DNA of 64,000 nucleotides from Robiginitalea biformata HTCC2501 (lineage in GTDB: Bacteria > Bacteroidota > Bacteroidia > Flavobacteriales > Flavobacteriaceae). The stretch spans positions 1,776,501 to 1,840,500 of the forward strand of contig NC_013222.1 in assembly GCF_000024125.1 (NCBI RefSeq), given 5' to 3'. Positions 8,931-18,100 of the stretch are shown here, piece by piece. Within the stretch, counting starts at the first letter, position 1; the number at the start of each line of letters is the position of its first letter. Below the pieces are notes generated by a model, which was not told the origin of the DNA, did no database searches, and saw nothing but the letters and a program-made list of their open reading frames with translations. The position numbers were made by a program, and so were the translations under genes.

Positions 8931-9752
8931 TTATAGGGGGTGCAGGCCGAAATATTCGGTTAGTTGCTCCCACTGTACGCGGTTTTTGTCTTTATTGATA
9001 TTCGTTTTTTTCAATGAAGTTTTCTGGGAACCGAGGATGGGGACGGGTTCCCCTGAAGCCTCCAGGGCAGCCCGGACCCGGGTGCCTGCCAGGAGCCCCA
9101 TAACCTTGAACCAGAGATCGTCGGCCCGCGGGCTGAGCTTTAGGAATAATTGCCGGTCCTGAACCCGGGGGTCCAGGGAGCCCGGCGGGTAGAGCACGCC
9201 CCCCGCACCAACTGCCATAAACGCCTTGGGGTTGCTGCCGCCGTCCGGGGGCACTACCCACTGCGGGTAGGGGAGCAGCGTCCCGTCTTCCGCATAGCGG
9301 ATGTATCGAATCTGATGCCCGACGATGTCCTTCGGATATTCCAGATGCGTCCGGTAGAGCTTTTCCAGCCAGCCCGGCGGGTACATCAAGTCGTCGTCGC
9401 AGGTAACAATGGGGTTGCCGGGGAATTCCTCCAGGCTGTGGATCAGTTTTTTATGCGGGCAGGTGAGCGGGCTGAAAGCAATCCGGAAACGTCCGTGTTC
9501 CAGGGATTTCAGGCTATCCGGTATGTGCCCCTGCAGGGATTCCGGGAGCCAAAGTACAATTTGCTCCGGCAGCAAACGCTGTTTCAGCAAGCTCCGGATG
9601 ACCAGGTCTACCGATCGGATCCGCTCGGGGATAGAGGTAAGGGACACCACAAGCGGGGCTTCCGGCTGGCTGGAATTTTTCAGCTTTTTAACCGGAGTGG
9701 CCCGCAACCGGAATTGGCGGTACAGCGATTTCGGGATTTCCTTTACTTTCAT
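8931..9752 (-). CDS. GT-A fold glycosyltransferase family protein
   Basis: The 273-residue protein opens with a basic segment, then LVVSLTSIPERI, a strand-helix typical of a nucleotide-sugar binding GT-A domain. A DDD triplet (119-121, in VTCDDDLMYPPGW) fits the metal-binding DxD, and GAGGVLYPP (182-190) plus PRADDLWF resemble acceptor-side motifs of cell-surface glycosyltransferases. Sugar and acceptor are unknown. It is divergent from another glycosyltransferase, suggesting joint work on a surface polysaccharide or lipopolysaccharide core. Confidence 0.75.
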   Translation of the reverse strand: MKVKEIPKSLYRQFRLRATPVKKLKNSSQPEAPLVVSLTSIPERIRSVDLVIRSLLKQRLLPEQIVLWLPESLQGHIPDSLKSLEHGRFRIAFSPLTCPHKKLIHSLEEFPGNPIVTCDDDLMYPPGWLEKLYRTHLEYPKDIVGHQIRYIRYAEDGTLLPYPQWVVPPDGGSNPKAFMAVGAGGVLYPPGSLDPRVQDRQLFLKLSPRADDLWFKVMGLLAGTRVRAALEASGEPVPILGSQKTSLKKTNINKDKNRVQWEQLTEYFGLHPL

Positions 9753-9798
9753 CTCAGGTCGGTTTCCGGAAAATTCCGGGCAATTTCCAGGCTTCGGA

Positions 9799-9806
9799 CA
9801 AAAATA
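9799..9806 (-). promoter_or_regulatory. -7 promoter box TATTTTTG (leftward)
   Basis: Exact TAnnTTTG on the minus strand, about 47 bp upstream of the start at 9752. It lies only 16 bp from the oppositely oriented box at 9823-9830, so the two promoters share upstream DNA. Confidence 0.5.
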
Positions 9807-9822
9807 TGCAATATGCGTTCGT

Positions 9823-9830
9823 TATTTTTG
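9823..9830 (+). promoter_or_regulatory. -7 promoter box TATTTTTG (rightward)
   Basis: Exact TAnnTTTG, predicting a very short leader of roughly 13 nt before the start at 9850. This supports ATG 9850 over the longer upstream reading frame, whose first codons would be untranscribed. Confidence 0.55.
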
Positions 9831-9849
9831 CTTTTGCGTATTTTCGATT

Positions 9850-10668
9850 ATGGATCAACCAAAAATATCGGTAATCATCAGCACCTTCAATGCCGAGAAA
9901 TGGCTGGAAAAAGTGCTGATCGGCTTCAATTGCCAGTTGTTCAGGGACTTTGAGGTTGTCATTGCGGATGACGGCTCCCGGGAGGCCACCCGGGAACTGA
10001 TTGACCGGATGCGGGGGGAGGTGTTCTACGACATCCTCCACGTTTGGCAGGAGGATGACGGATTCCAGAAATCCCGGATATTGAACAAGGCGCTGCTGGC
10101 CTGCCGGGCAGCGTACATCATCATGACCGACGGGGATTGCATCCCGCGAAACGATTTTGTACAGGTCCACCACTTCAACAAGGAAAAGGGATGTTTTATT
10201 TCCGGGGGCTATTACATGCTCCCGATGAATATCTCCCTGGCCATTACCCGGGAGGATATCGAGAAGCAACGCTGCTTCAATATCCACTGGCTCAAGGAAC
10301 AGGGAATCCCGAAGACTTTCAAGAACACGAAACTGATCGTCAGGGGGTTGGCTTCCAGGCTCTTCAACCGGCTCACCCCCACCAATGCCAGTTGGAACGG
10401 GCACAATTCATCGGGCTGGAAAAAGGACATCCTGAATGTCAATGGTTTTGACGAGCGCATGCAGTACGGGGGGCAGGACCGGGAACTGGGCGAGCGGCTG
10501 GTAAACTTCGGAATCCGGCCGAAACAATTGCGCTACAGCGCGGTGTGTGTACACCTGGACCACAAGCGGGGGTACAAGACGCCGGAGACACTGGCCAAGA
10601 ACGCGGCGATACGAAAGGAAACGCGCCGCGGCAGGCACGTCTGGACGCACTACGGCATCAACAAGTAG
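9850..10668 (+). CDS. Glycosyltransferase family 2
   Basis: Transfers a sugar from a nucleotide donor to a surface-glycan acceptor; specificity unknown. The 272 residues start at MDQPKISVIISTFNAEKW, the canonical GT2 first strand, with the DxD motif DGD at 94-96. The C-terminal part (GWKKDILNVNGFDE and YGGQDREL) resembles the galactosyltransferase Glyco_transf_7C module. The open frame extends upstream to 9409, but that part is antisense to the neighbouring gene and was not used. The 3' end overlaps the convergent gene by 19 bp. Confidence 0.88.
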   Translation: MDQPKISVIISTFNAEKWLEKVLIGFNCQLFRDFEVVIADDGSREATRELIDRMRGEVFYDILHVWQEDDGFQKSRILNKALLACRAAYIIMTDGDCIPRNDFVQVHHFNKEKGCFISGGYYMLPMNISLAITREDIEKQRCFNIHWLKEQGIPKTFKNTKLIVRGLASRLFNRLTPTNASWNGHNSSGWKKDILNVNGFDERMQYGGQDRELGERLVNFGIRPKQLRYSAVCVHLDHKRGYKTPETLAKNAAIRKETRRGRHVWTHYGINK

Positions 10669-11450
10669 TAGGCCAGCTCATTTTTCTGTTCGAGCTTCTT
10701 CAATTCCCGGTATCGCTCCAGGACGCCCAGTGCGTTCAGGTAACAGATGACCATACCCTTTCGGCCGTCCAGGATCCCGAGGCGGAGTATATAGTGGTTA
10801 AAGAATTTCCACAGGGGCTTCAACATCATAAAGAAGTAATTAAAGCCTTTCTCCCTGAAAAAATCTTCCCGCGCCTTCAGCCGGCCGTAATGCAGCATTT
10901 TAGACCGGTAGTCTTCGTAGTTCTTATAGCAGTAATGGATCAGGCGCTCCTGCAGGATTCCCGAAGACCCGTCTACTTCCAGGGTTTCGTGAACGATTTT
11001 CCGGTCCGTGAACCGGGCTTTGCTCCGTCGGAACAGGCGGTAGTTTTTATCGGTCTGCCAGCCGCTGAACCTTAGCGGTTTGCCGGCAAACATAAATTGC
11101 CGGTAAAACCAGAAGGCTGCGTGGTCGGTATTGCCTGCAATGGTATCCTGGATTTCCCGGCGCAAGGCCCCGGGTACTACCTCATCCGCATCCAGGAACA
11201 GGACCCAGTCGTTGGAGGCCTGGGTCAGCGCAAAGGATTTCTGCAGGGTGAAATTTTCGAAGGGATGCTGGATTACCCGAACATTGGGTTGTTCCAGCAG
11301 GTATTCGTACGTGCCGTCCGTACTGAAGGAATCCACTACCACAATTTCATCCGCAAAGGCAATCGATTCCAGGCATCGCTCAATATACCCGATTTCGTTG
11401 TAGGTGATAATGAGCGCGGTCAACCGGGTGTTACCTTCGGCCTTATTCAT
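10650..11450 (-). CDS. WaaE/KdtX-like family 2 glycosyltransferase
   Basis: The 266 residues show the LPS-core glycosyltransferase pattern TALIITYNEIGYIERCLESI, DEIVVVDSFSTDGT and DWVLFLDADE with metal-binding DAD at 87-89. GKPLRFSGWQTDKNYRLFRR in the middle is typical of the WaaE-like subfamily. A near neighbour (11645-12496) is a clear paralogue with the same motif series, so this is a duplication. The likely role is addition of a core or linker sugar to lipopolysaccharide on the cytoplasmic face; the sugar is not determined. Confidence 0.85.
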   Translation of the reverse strand: MNKAEGNTRLTALIITYNEIGYIERCLESIAFADEIVVVDSFSTDGTYEYLLEQPNVRVIQHPFENFTLQKSFALTQASNDWVLFLDADEVVPGALRREIQDTIAGNTDHAAFWFYRQFMFAGKPLRFSGWQTDKNYRLFRRSKARFTDRKIVHETLEVDGSSGILQERLIHYCYKNYEDYRSKMLHYGRLKAREDFFREKGFNYFFMMLKPLWKFFNHYILRLGILDGRKGMVICYLNALGVLERYRELKKLEQKNELAYYLLMP

Positions 11451-11644
11451 GGGTGCGTACGATTCCGATTACTTTCAGAGAACGAAAAAAAGCATTCTCA
11501 AAGTATGAACAAAATGAATTTTTATTTTTTGCGAACCTGGGAGGTTTTTGGGAGTGGCGTTGTTATATCGGCAACAACGGGCCGGAAATCAAGCGGAGTT
11601 GTAAATGGGGCGACGGGAAATGCCACGTGTAGTGAAGCCGCTCC

Positions 11645-12496
11645 CTATTGCTGAGGGGTCAGGGCGCTTACCAGGAAGCCTTTTTTACTGAGGCGGGGCA
11701 GACTGTACTGTGCGGCCCGGTACTCCCGTTCAATCAATCGAAGCACGCGGTAGCGCTGTACGTCTTCCAGGGCGCCGAGAAAGCAAATAACCAACCCGCG
11801 GTAGCCGTCCAGGAAGCCCAGCCGGCAAATGAAATTGAAGAGGAACCTCCAGAGGGGTTTGACCACCCATTTCAGGTAGGTGAATCGACGGTTTTTCCGG
11901 AACGCCTCCAGGGCTTTCATCTGGCCGTAGAGTTGCATTTTGCCCTTGTAATCGGAATACCCCTGGTAACAGTAATGAATCATTCGCTCGGAGAGGCAGG
12001 CGGTTTGGCCTTCCACTTCCAGGCGCTCGTGGACAATCCGTTCGGAGGAATAACGTGCTTTGCTGCGGCGGAAGAGCCGGATGTTCTTATCGGTCTGCCA
12101 GCCGCTGAACCGGAGCGGTTTGCCGCAAAACATGAATTTGCGGTAGAACCAATACGCATTTGTTTCGTTCCCGGGATTCGAAAGCTCGCCGAGGATTTCA
12201 TCCCGGAGGCCCGCCGGGATTCGTTCGTCCGCATCGATGAACAGGACCCAGTCGTGGCGGGCGTGCATCAGTGCAAAATTCTTCTGGGCGGTAAAATTCC
12301 TGAAGGCATGGCGAATGACGCGTACCCGGGGATGGGCCTGCAGGTACTCATAGGTGCCGTCCGTACTGTAGGAGTCCACCACGACGATTTCCGATACAAA
12401 ATCGATACTTTCGATGCAGGCTGCTATCTGTTCGATTTCGTTGTAGGTAATGATGAGTGCGGATATCTCGGGTGTTTCCTTCTGAGGGACACGCAT
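11645..12496 (-). CDS. WaaE/KdtX-like family 2 glycosyltransferase (paralogue)
   Basis: A 283-residue paralogue of the 10650-11450 gene. It shares SALIITYNEIEQIAACIESI, SEIVVVDSYSTDGTYEYLQ, DWVLFIDADE (DAD 88-90) and GKPLRFSGWQTDKNIRLFRR. It ends in an extra 15-residue tail. The 194 bp between the two copies hold nothing I can support. Keeping two diverged copies suggests two different acceptors. Confidence 0.85.
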   Translation of the reverse strand: MRVPQKETPEISALIITYNEIEQIAACIESIDFVSEIVVVDSYSTDGTYEYLQAHPRVRVIRHAFRNFTAQKNFALMHARHDWVLFIDADERIPAGLRDEILGELSNPGNETNAYWFYRKFMFCGKPLRFSGWQTDKNIRLFRRSKARYSSERIVHERLEVEGQTACLSERMIHYCYQGYSDYKGKMQLYGQMKALEAFRKNRRFTYLKWVVKPLWRFLFNFICRLGFLDGYRGLVICFLGALEDVQRYRVLRLIEREYRAAQYSLPRLSKKGFLVSALTPQQ

Positions 12497-12637
12497 ATCG
12501 GGATGGATTTAAGGGCTGCCTAGTTATAACAGCAAATCGGCCCGATTAGTATAATTTTTGCCAAAAAAGAGCTTCCCCGGCGCTGTATTTCCGGAACGCC
12601 CGGTCCTACCGGGGCCCCTGTGAACGGCCCTTTTGCC

Positions 12638-13453
12638 TCAGACCGCGACGTCGTATTCCCGGAGCGCGTCGTTCAGGGAGGTCTTCTTGTCCGTACTCTC
12701 CTTGCGCTGCCCGATGATCAGCGCACAGGACACCTGGTAGGTCCCGGCCGGGAATTCCTTGGTATAGCTGCCGGGGATTACTACGGAACGGGCGGGAACG
12801 CGACCTTTGTATTCCACAGGGGATGCCCCACTGACATCGATGATCCGCGTGGATGCCGTGAGCACCACGTTGGCCCCGAGTACGGCTTCCCGTTCCACCC
12901 GCACGCCTTCTACAACAATGGACCGGCTGCCGATAAAGGCATTGTCCTCGATGATGACCGGGGCGGCCTGGAGGGGTTCCAGGACCCCGCCGATCCCGAC
13001 GCCGCCGCTCAGGTGAACGTTCTTCCCGATCTGTGCGCAACTGCCCACTGTGGCCCAGGTATCCACCATCGTACCCTGGTCCACATAAGCGCCAATATTC
13101 ACGTAACTGGGCATCAGGATCGTCCCCCCGGCAATGTATGCACCGTGGCGGGCTACTGCATGGGGAACCACGCGGATGCCTTTTTCGCGATACCCTTTCT
13201 TAAGGGGAATCTTGTCGTGGTATTCAAAAATCCCGGCTTCCAGGGTTTCCATTTTCTGGATGGGGAAATACAGTACGACGCCTTTCTTTACCCATTCCTG
13301 GACTTCCCAGCCGTCAGGCCCCGGGTTGGCGCAGCGCAATTCCCCGGCATCGAGCAGGTCGATGACCTCCCGGATCGCTTGTTGTGTTTCTGCTTCCTTG
13401 AGCAATTCCCGGTTTTCCCAGGCGGCTTCGATCTTGGTTTTTAACGTGTCCAT
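12638..13453 (-). CDS. dapD: 2,3,4,5-tetrahydropyridine-2,6-dicarboxylate N-succinyltransferase
   Basis: Succinylates tetrahydrodipicolinate in the lysine/diaminopimelate pathway, supplying peptidoglycan. The 271-residue protein has the helical N-terminus and a left-handed beta-helix of hexapeptide repeats (for example IAGGTILMPSYVNIGAYVDQ and VGSCAQIGKNVHLSGG region), and DNAFIGSRSIVVEGV. I chose ATG 13453: the -7 box at 13473-13480 lies inside the longer frame that would begin at 13495, so that longer start would not be transcribed. Confidence 0.93.
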   Translation of the reverse strand: MDTLKTKIEAAWENRELLKEAETQQAIREVIDLLDAGELRCANPGPDGWEVQEWVKKGVVLYFPIQKMETLEAGIFEYHDKIPLKKGYREKGIRVVPHAVARHGAYIAGGTILMPSYVNIGAYVDQGTMVDTWATVGSCAQIGKNVHLSGGVGIGGVLEPLQAAPVIIEDNAFIGSRSIVVEGVRVEREAVLGANVVLTASTRIIDVSGASPVEYKGRVPARSVVIPGSYTKEFPAGTYQVSCALIIGQRKESTDKKTSLNDALREYDVAV

Positions 13454-13472
13454 CGGGTCTTTAGAATTTGCG

Positions 13473-13480
13473 CAAAGATA
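13473..13480 (-). promoter_or_regulatory. -7 promoter box TATCTTTG for dapD
   Basis: Exact TAnnTTTG on the minus strand about 20 bp ahead of ATG 13453. It decides the dapD start. No TTG at the usual -33 distance. Confidence 0.55.
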
Positions 13481-13533
13481 GCTGCTGTTGCCCAATTGTC
13501 CTGCCGGATTTATACCTGTAACGATTTATCCGT

Positions 13534-13541
13534 TATTTTTG
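13534..13541 (+). promoter_or_regulatory. -7 promoter box TATTTTTG for ruvX
   Basis: Exact TAnnTTTG. The TTG start at 13555 follows the box by only 13 bp, so the leader would be under about 10 nt, that is nearly leaderless. Confidence 0.5.
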
Positions 13542-13554
13542 CCAAAAAATTTAT

Positions 13555-13971
13555 TTGGGCAGGATACTCGCTTTGGACTATGGGCAGAAACGAACCGGCA
13601 TTGCCGTGACCGACCCGTTGCAGATGATCGCTTCCGGACTGACCACAGTACAGACCCCGGAATTGCTGGATTTCCTGGAAAGCTATATGGGGGAGGAGCA
13701 GGTGGAACGAATTGTGATCGGGGAGCCGCGTCGGATGGATAACAGCCCGTCCGGGATCGAAGCCGAAATCCGCAGCTTTATTGAGCGTATAAAAAAACGT
13801 TTTCCGGATCTACCCCTGAGCCGGCAGGACGAACGGTTCAGCTCGCAAATGGCGGTCCGGGCCATGATAGAAGGAGGGATGAAGAAAAAGAAACGACGCG
13901 ATAAGGCAGCCGTGGACAAAATCAGCGCCACCCTGATCCTGCAATCGTATTTAAGCAGCAAAGAATTATGA
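13555..13971 (+). CDS. ruvX: Putative Holliday junction resolvase RuvX (YqgF)
   Basis: RNase H-fold protein thought to resolve Holliday junctions or process pre-16S rRNA. The 138 residues carry the acidic residues of the family: D8 in ILALDYGQKRTGIAVTD, the DERFSS segment and DKISATLIL near the end. The initiator is TTG: no ATG or GTG precedes the conserved GRILALDYG segment. It overlaps def by 4 bp, and the two are co-transcribed. Confidence 0.9.
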   Translation: MGRILALDYGQKRTGIAVTDPLQMIASGLTTVQTPELLDFLESYMGEEQVERIVIGEPRRMDNSPSGIEAEIRSFIERIKKRFPDLPLSRQDERFSSQMAVRAMIEGGMKKKKRRDKAAVDKISATLILQSYLSSKEL

Positions 13972-14558
13972 TCTTACCAATAGTCGCATACGGAGACCCG
14001 GTACTGCGCAGGAAATGCGAAGCGATTGGGCCGGAATACCCGGAACTCGCCACCCTGATCGAGAATATGTGGGAAACTATGTACCAGGCCAACGGAGTGG
14101 GGCTGGCAGCCCCCCAGGTGGGCCGGCCCATCCGGCTGTTCCTGGTCGACACCTCGCCCTTTGCGGAGGACGAGGATTTCTCCCCCGAGGAGCAGGAAAA
14201 GCTCCGGGCGTTCAAGCGCGTTTTTATCAATGCGCAGATGCAGGAGGAGACCGGGAAGAAATGGGCTTTCAACGAGGGTTGCCTGAGTATCCCGGATATC
14301 CGCGAGGACGTCACCCGGCAGGACACGATTACCCTCCGCTATCAGGATGCGGAATTCAAGGAGCATACGGAGACCTTTGACGGGTTGTTGGCCCGGGTCA
14401 TCCAGCACGAGTACGACCACATTGAGGGGATCCTTTTTACGGATCACATCTCCTCCCTGAAAAAGCGCCTGCTCAAGGGGAAACTGACCAACATTTCCAA
14501 AGGGAAGGTACAGATTGATTATAAGATGCGGTTCCCGGCCGTAAAACGGGGGCGGTAG
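13968..14558 (+). CDS. def: Peptide deformylase
   Basis: Removes the N-formyl group from nascent proteins using a metal ion in the cytosol. The 196 residues have all three motifs: GVGLAAPQ (43-50), EGCLSIP (103-109, metal ligand C105) and HEYDH (147-151, metal ligands H147 and H151 with catalytic E148). The ATG overlaps the ruvX stop by 4 bp, indicating translational coupling. Confidence 0.96.
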   Translation: MILPIVAYGDPVLRRKCEAIGPEYPELATLIENMWETMYQANGVGLAAPQVGRPIRLFLVDTSPFAEDEDFSPEEQEKLRAFKRVFINAQMQEETGKKWAFNEGCLSIPDIREDVTRQDTITLRYQDAEFKEHTETFDGLLARVIQHEYDHIEGILFTDHISSLKKRLLKGKLTNISKGKVQIDYKMRFPAVKRGR

Positions 14559-14596
14559 ACTTAATTTTTAGCATATTTGCAGCCGAAAATCACTTT

Positions 14597-15070
14597 ATGA
14601 GTTTAGATAAGATATTGTCCATCGCCGGAAAGCCGGGCCTGTTTCGTCTGGTAACGCAAACCCGTTCCGGCTTTGTGGCCGAATCCCTGGCTGACGGGAG
14701 GAAGATCAGCGTCGGGATGACCGGCAATGTAAGCGTCCTCTCCGAAATTGCCATCTACACACTGGATGAGGAGCTGCCGCTTCGGGAGGTTTTTGCCAGG
14801 ATCCAGAAGAAGGAGGACGGGGGCAACACCTCCATCAACCACAAGGCGGGAAAACTTGAGCTCGAGGAATATTTCTTTGAGGTGCTTCCGAATTACGACG
14901 AGGACCGCGTCTACACGAGCGACATCCGCAAGGTGATCCAATGGTACAACCTGTTGCTGGACAACGGTTTTGAAGATTTTTCGGACCCGGACGCTGCTGA
15001 GGAGGGCCAGGAAGCGGATGCAGACGGGAGCGGACCTGCCCCCGCAAACACACCCGGGAAGAAAGGATAG
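14597..15070 (+). CDS. DUF5606 domain protein
   Basis: A 157-residue cytosolic protein beginning MSLDKILSIAGKPGLFRLV, the conserved opening of the Bacteroidota DUF5606 family, with the TSDIRKVIQWYNLL segment near residue 110. The last 25 residues are acidic and of low complexity. Function is unknown. It directly follows def, the gene order I expect for this family, so a link to translation or protein maturation is possible but unproven. Confidence 0.85.
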   Translation: MSLDKILSIAGKPGLFRLVTQTRSGFVAESLADGRKISVGMTGNVSVLSEIAIYTLDEELPLREVFARIQKKEDGGNTSINHKAGKLELEEYFFEVLPNYDEDRVYTSDIRKVIQWYNLLLDNGFEDFSDPDAAEEGQEADADGSGPAPANTPGKKG

Positions 15071-15167
15071 ACCCCGGCGACGTATGGGAAACCCCTGTTG
15101 AACCGCATGGCCGATCCGGGAAAAGAGCAGGTCGACCCCCGCAGACAGGGGGCATAATTCCCTATAT

Positions 15168-15186
15168 TTAGCGGAGAAACCGCTAA
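15168..15186. promoter_or_regulatory. Stem-loop in leader of the 15197 gene
   Basis: A perfect 7-bp inverted repeat TTAGCGG/CCGCTAA with a five-base loop ends 10 bp before the start codon at 15197. A TATATTTA sequence, one base off the -7 consensus, overlaps its left side. It could be an operator or a 5' mRNA structure. Confidence 0.35.
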
Positions 15187-15196
15187 TACGTTTAAA

Positions 15197-18100
15197 ATGT
15201 TTGCCAAATTCTTTGTGCGCAGGGCCTTGCTGCTGCTCACCGGGTTATTTCTCCTGACTGCTCATTCCCAGAATTCAGGGAAGGATTCCACCGAAAAAGA
15301 TACCGCCGGAAAGAAAGAGGAAGGCCTCCCCCTGGAGCCGTCCCGCAAAATTTCCTTTCAGGCCCAACAGGGAACCTGGATCTCATTGGATGTCAGCCCG
15401 GACGGGCAAACGATTGCCTTTGACCTGATGGGCGATATTTACACCATCCCGGCAACCGGGGGCACGGCCACCGCCCTGACCCGGGGCCTGCCTTATGAGG
15501 TGCATCCGCGGTTCAGCCCGGACGGCAAGTCCCTGTTGTATATTTCCGACAAAAGCGGCTCCGAGAATATCTGGATCATGGACCTGGAATCCCGGGAGGA
15601 AACCCAGCTTACAAAATCGGAGAACAAACACTACTTCTCAGCGGACTGGTCGCCGGACGGGACCTATGTGGTAGGGGCTGCCGGACGCCGCAACATCAAA
15701 TTGCACCTGTATCACAGGGAGGGTGGCGGCGGGAGCCAGTTGCTGGACAAACCCGAGAATCTCAAAACCATCGACCCGGCCTTTTCCCCGGATGGCAAAC
15801 GCATCTACTTCTCCCGGCGGACGGGCGCCTGGAATTACAATGCCCAACTGCCCCAATACCAGATAGGTACCTATGATATGGAGGACGGCGGCTCGGCGGT
15901 AATCACCTCCCGATACGGGTCGGCTTTTACCCCCACGCCCAGCCCGGACGGGAAATGGCTGGTGTTCGGGAGCCGCTATGAAGAACACACCGGGCTGCGG
16001 CTGCGCAACCTGGAAACCGGGGAGGAGCGCTGGCTCGCCTACCCGGTGCAGCGGGATGAACAGGAATCCATCGCCCCGCTGGGGGTACTCCCGGCCATGG
16101 CCTTTTCCCCGGATAGCAAAGAGCTCTTCCTCTCCTATGGCGGGAAGATCCGGGCCCTGTCCATTGCGGACAATTCCGTTCGCGAAATACCCTTTACAGC
16201 CCCGGTCTCCCTGGACCTGGGCCCGCGCCTGGATTTCAAATACCCGATTTCCGACGCCCCGGAACTCCCCGTAACGCAGATCCGGGATGCCGTTCCCTCC
16301 CCGGACGGGAAACACCTGGCCTTTACGGCCCTCAACCGGCTCTATGTGATGGAGCTCCCGGACGGGGCCCCCCGGCGACTCACCGACCACGAATTTACCG
16401 AGGCGCAACCGGCCTGGTCCCCGGATGGGGGCGAACTGGTTTTTTCAGGCTGGCAACCCGGCGGGGGGCACCTCTACAAGGTCCGCACTGACGGGCGCGG
16501 GGGAGCGCGTGCCATAACCCGCGTCCCGGGTATCTATTCCCAGCCGGCCTGGTCCTACAACTCGGACCGCATCGTATTCCTACGGGGCTATGCCCAGGCT
16601 TATGACGAAGGGACGGGCCCGAACACCAGGGGCAGCCGGGAAGACCTGGTCTGGATCCCGTCCGATGGCGGGGCGCAAACGCTGATCGACAAATCAGAGG
16701 GTCGGACAACCCCGCATTTTACCAGGGGGGACGACCGGATCTACCTGAGCCACCCGCAGCGCGGGTTGCTGTCGCTTCGGTGGGATGGGACGGACGAAAA
16801 ACAACACCTGATCCTCAAAGGGATTGAGACCTATGGGTCCCGGGATATCCTGACGGAGTCCGGGCATGGCGGACACAGATTGCTGCCCCCGGATTCCGGC
16901 TTGCGAGAAGAAGACGACAAGGCCTCCCGCCCGGCCGAAGTGCGAATTTCCCCGGACGGGAAGCGGGCCCTGGCACAAATCAACAACGACATCTACTCGG
17001 TGCACGTACCCCGGTATGGGAAAACACCCACCGTTTCGGTAGCCAAGCCCGGGGATGCCGCATTCCCGGCAGTAAAGCTCACACAACTGGGCGGGGAATT
17101 CCCGGCCTGGTCGGGGGATAGCGGTAAGGTACACTGGTCTTTGGGCGCCAGCCATTTTACCTATGACCTCGCCGCCGGGGAACAATTCCGGGACAGCCTG
17201 GAAGCCGTTAAAAAGGCCGAAAAGGAAAACCCGGTGAAAAAAGATTCCGTAAACGGGGCGGACAAGGATGAGGAGGAACCGGTTTTCGAAGCAGACGAGT
17301 TTCGCATCCCCCTGAAATACCGTCAGGATATCCCCAAAGGGACCCTGCTGCTTGCAGGAGCCCGCCTGATTACCATGGAAGGGGATACGGTCCATGAAAC
17401 CGGGGACCTGCTCATCCGGGACAACCGCATCGCCGCCCTGGGTCCGGCGGGGAGCCTGCAAATCCCGGAGGGGACCGAGGTAAGGGATATGAGCGAGAAG
17501 ACAATTGTCCCGGGTTTTATCGATACGCACGCACATATGTGGCCGGCCTGGGGCATCCACAAGAACCGGATTTGGATCTACGGGGCCAATCTGGCCTATG
17601 GGGTCACCACCACGCGCGACCCCCAGACAGCCACCACGGATGTCCTGACCTATTCGGACATGGTCAATGCCGGGATGATGCCGGGCCCCCGGATCTACAG
17701 CACCGGGCCCGGGGTGGGGTACTGGCGCTATAAGCTGACCAGCCTGGAGCACACCAAAAAAGTTTTGCGGCAGTACAGCGAATACTACGATACGAAGACC
17801 ATCAAGATGTACCTGACCGGGAACCGGAAGCACCGGCAATGGGTGATCATGGCGGCCAAAGAACTCGGCCTGATGCCCACCACAGAGGGTGGGCTGGATT
17901 TTAAGCTGAACATGACCCAGCTCCTGGACGGGTACCCGGGGCACGAACACTCCCTGCCCATCTACCCGATCTACAACGACGTGGTCCGCACCATTGCGGA
18001 TGCGGGGATGGCGGTGACCCCTACCTTGCTGGTGGCCTATGGCGGGCCCTGGGCGGAGAACTATTTCTACGCTACCGAAGACGTTTGGGGGGATTCAAAA

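Noticed and set aside
11505..11651. A 48-codon rightward frame in the gap between the two WaaE-like genes
   Set aside because: No signal, membrane span or clear promoter, and it ends inside the convergent gene.
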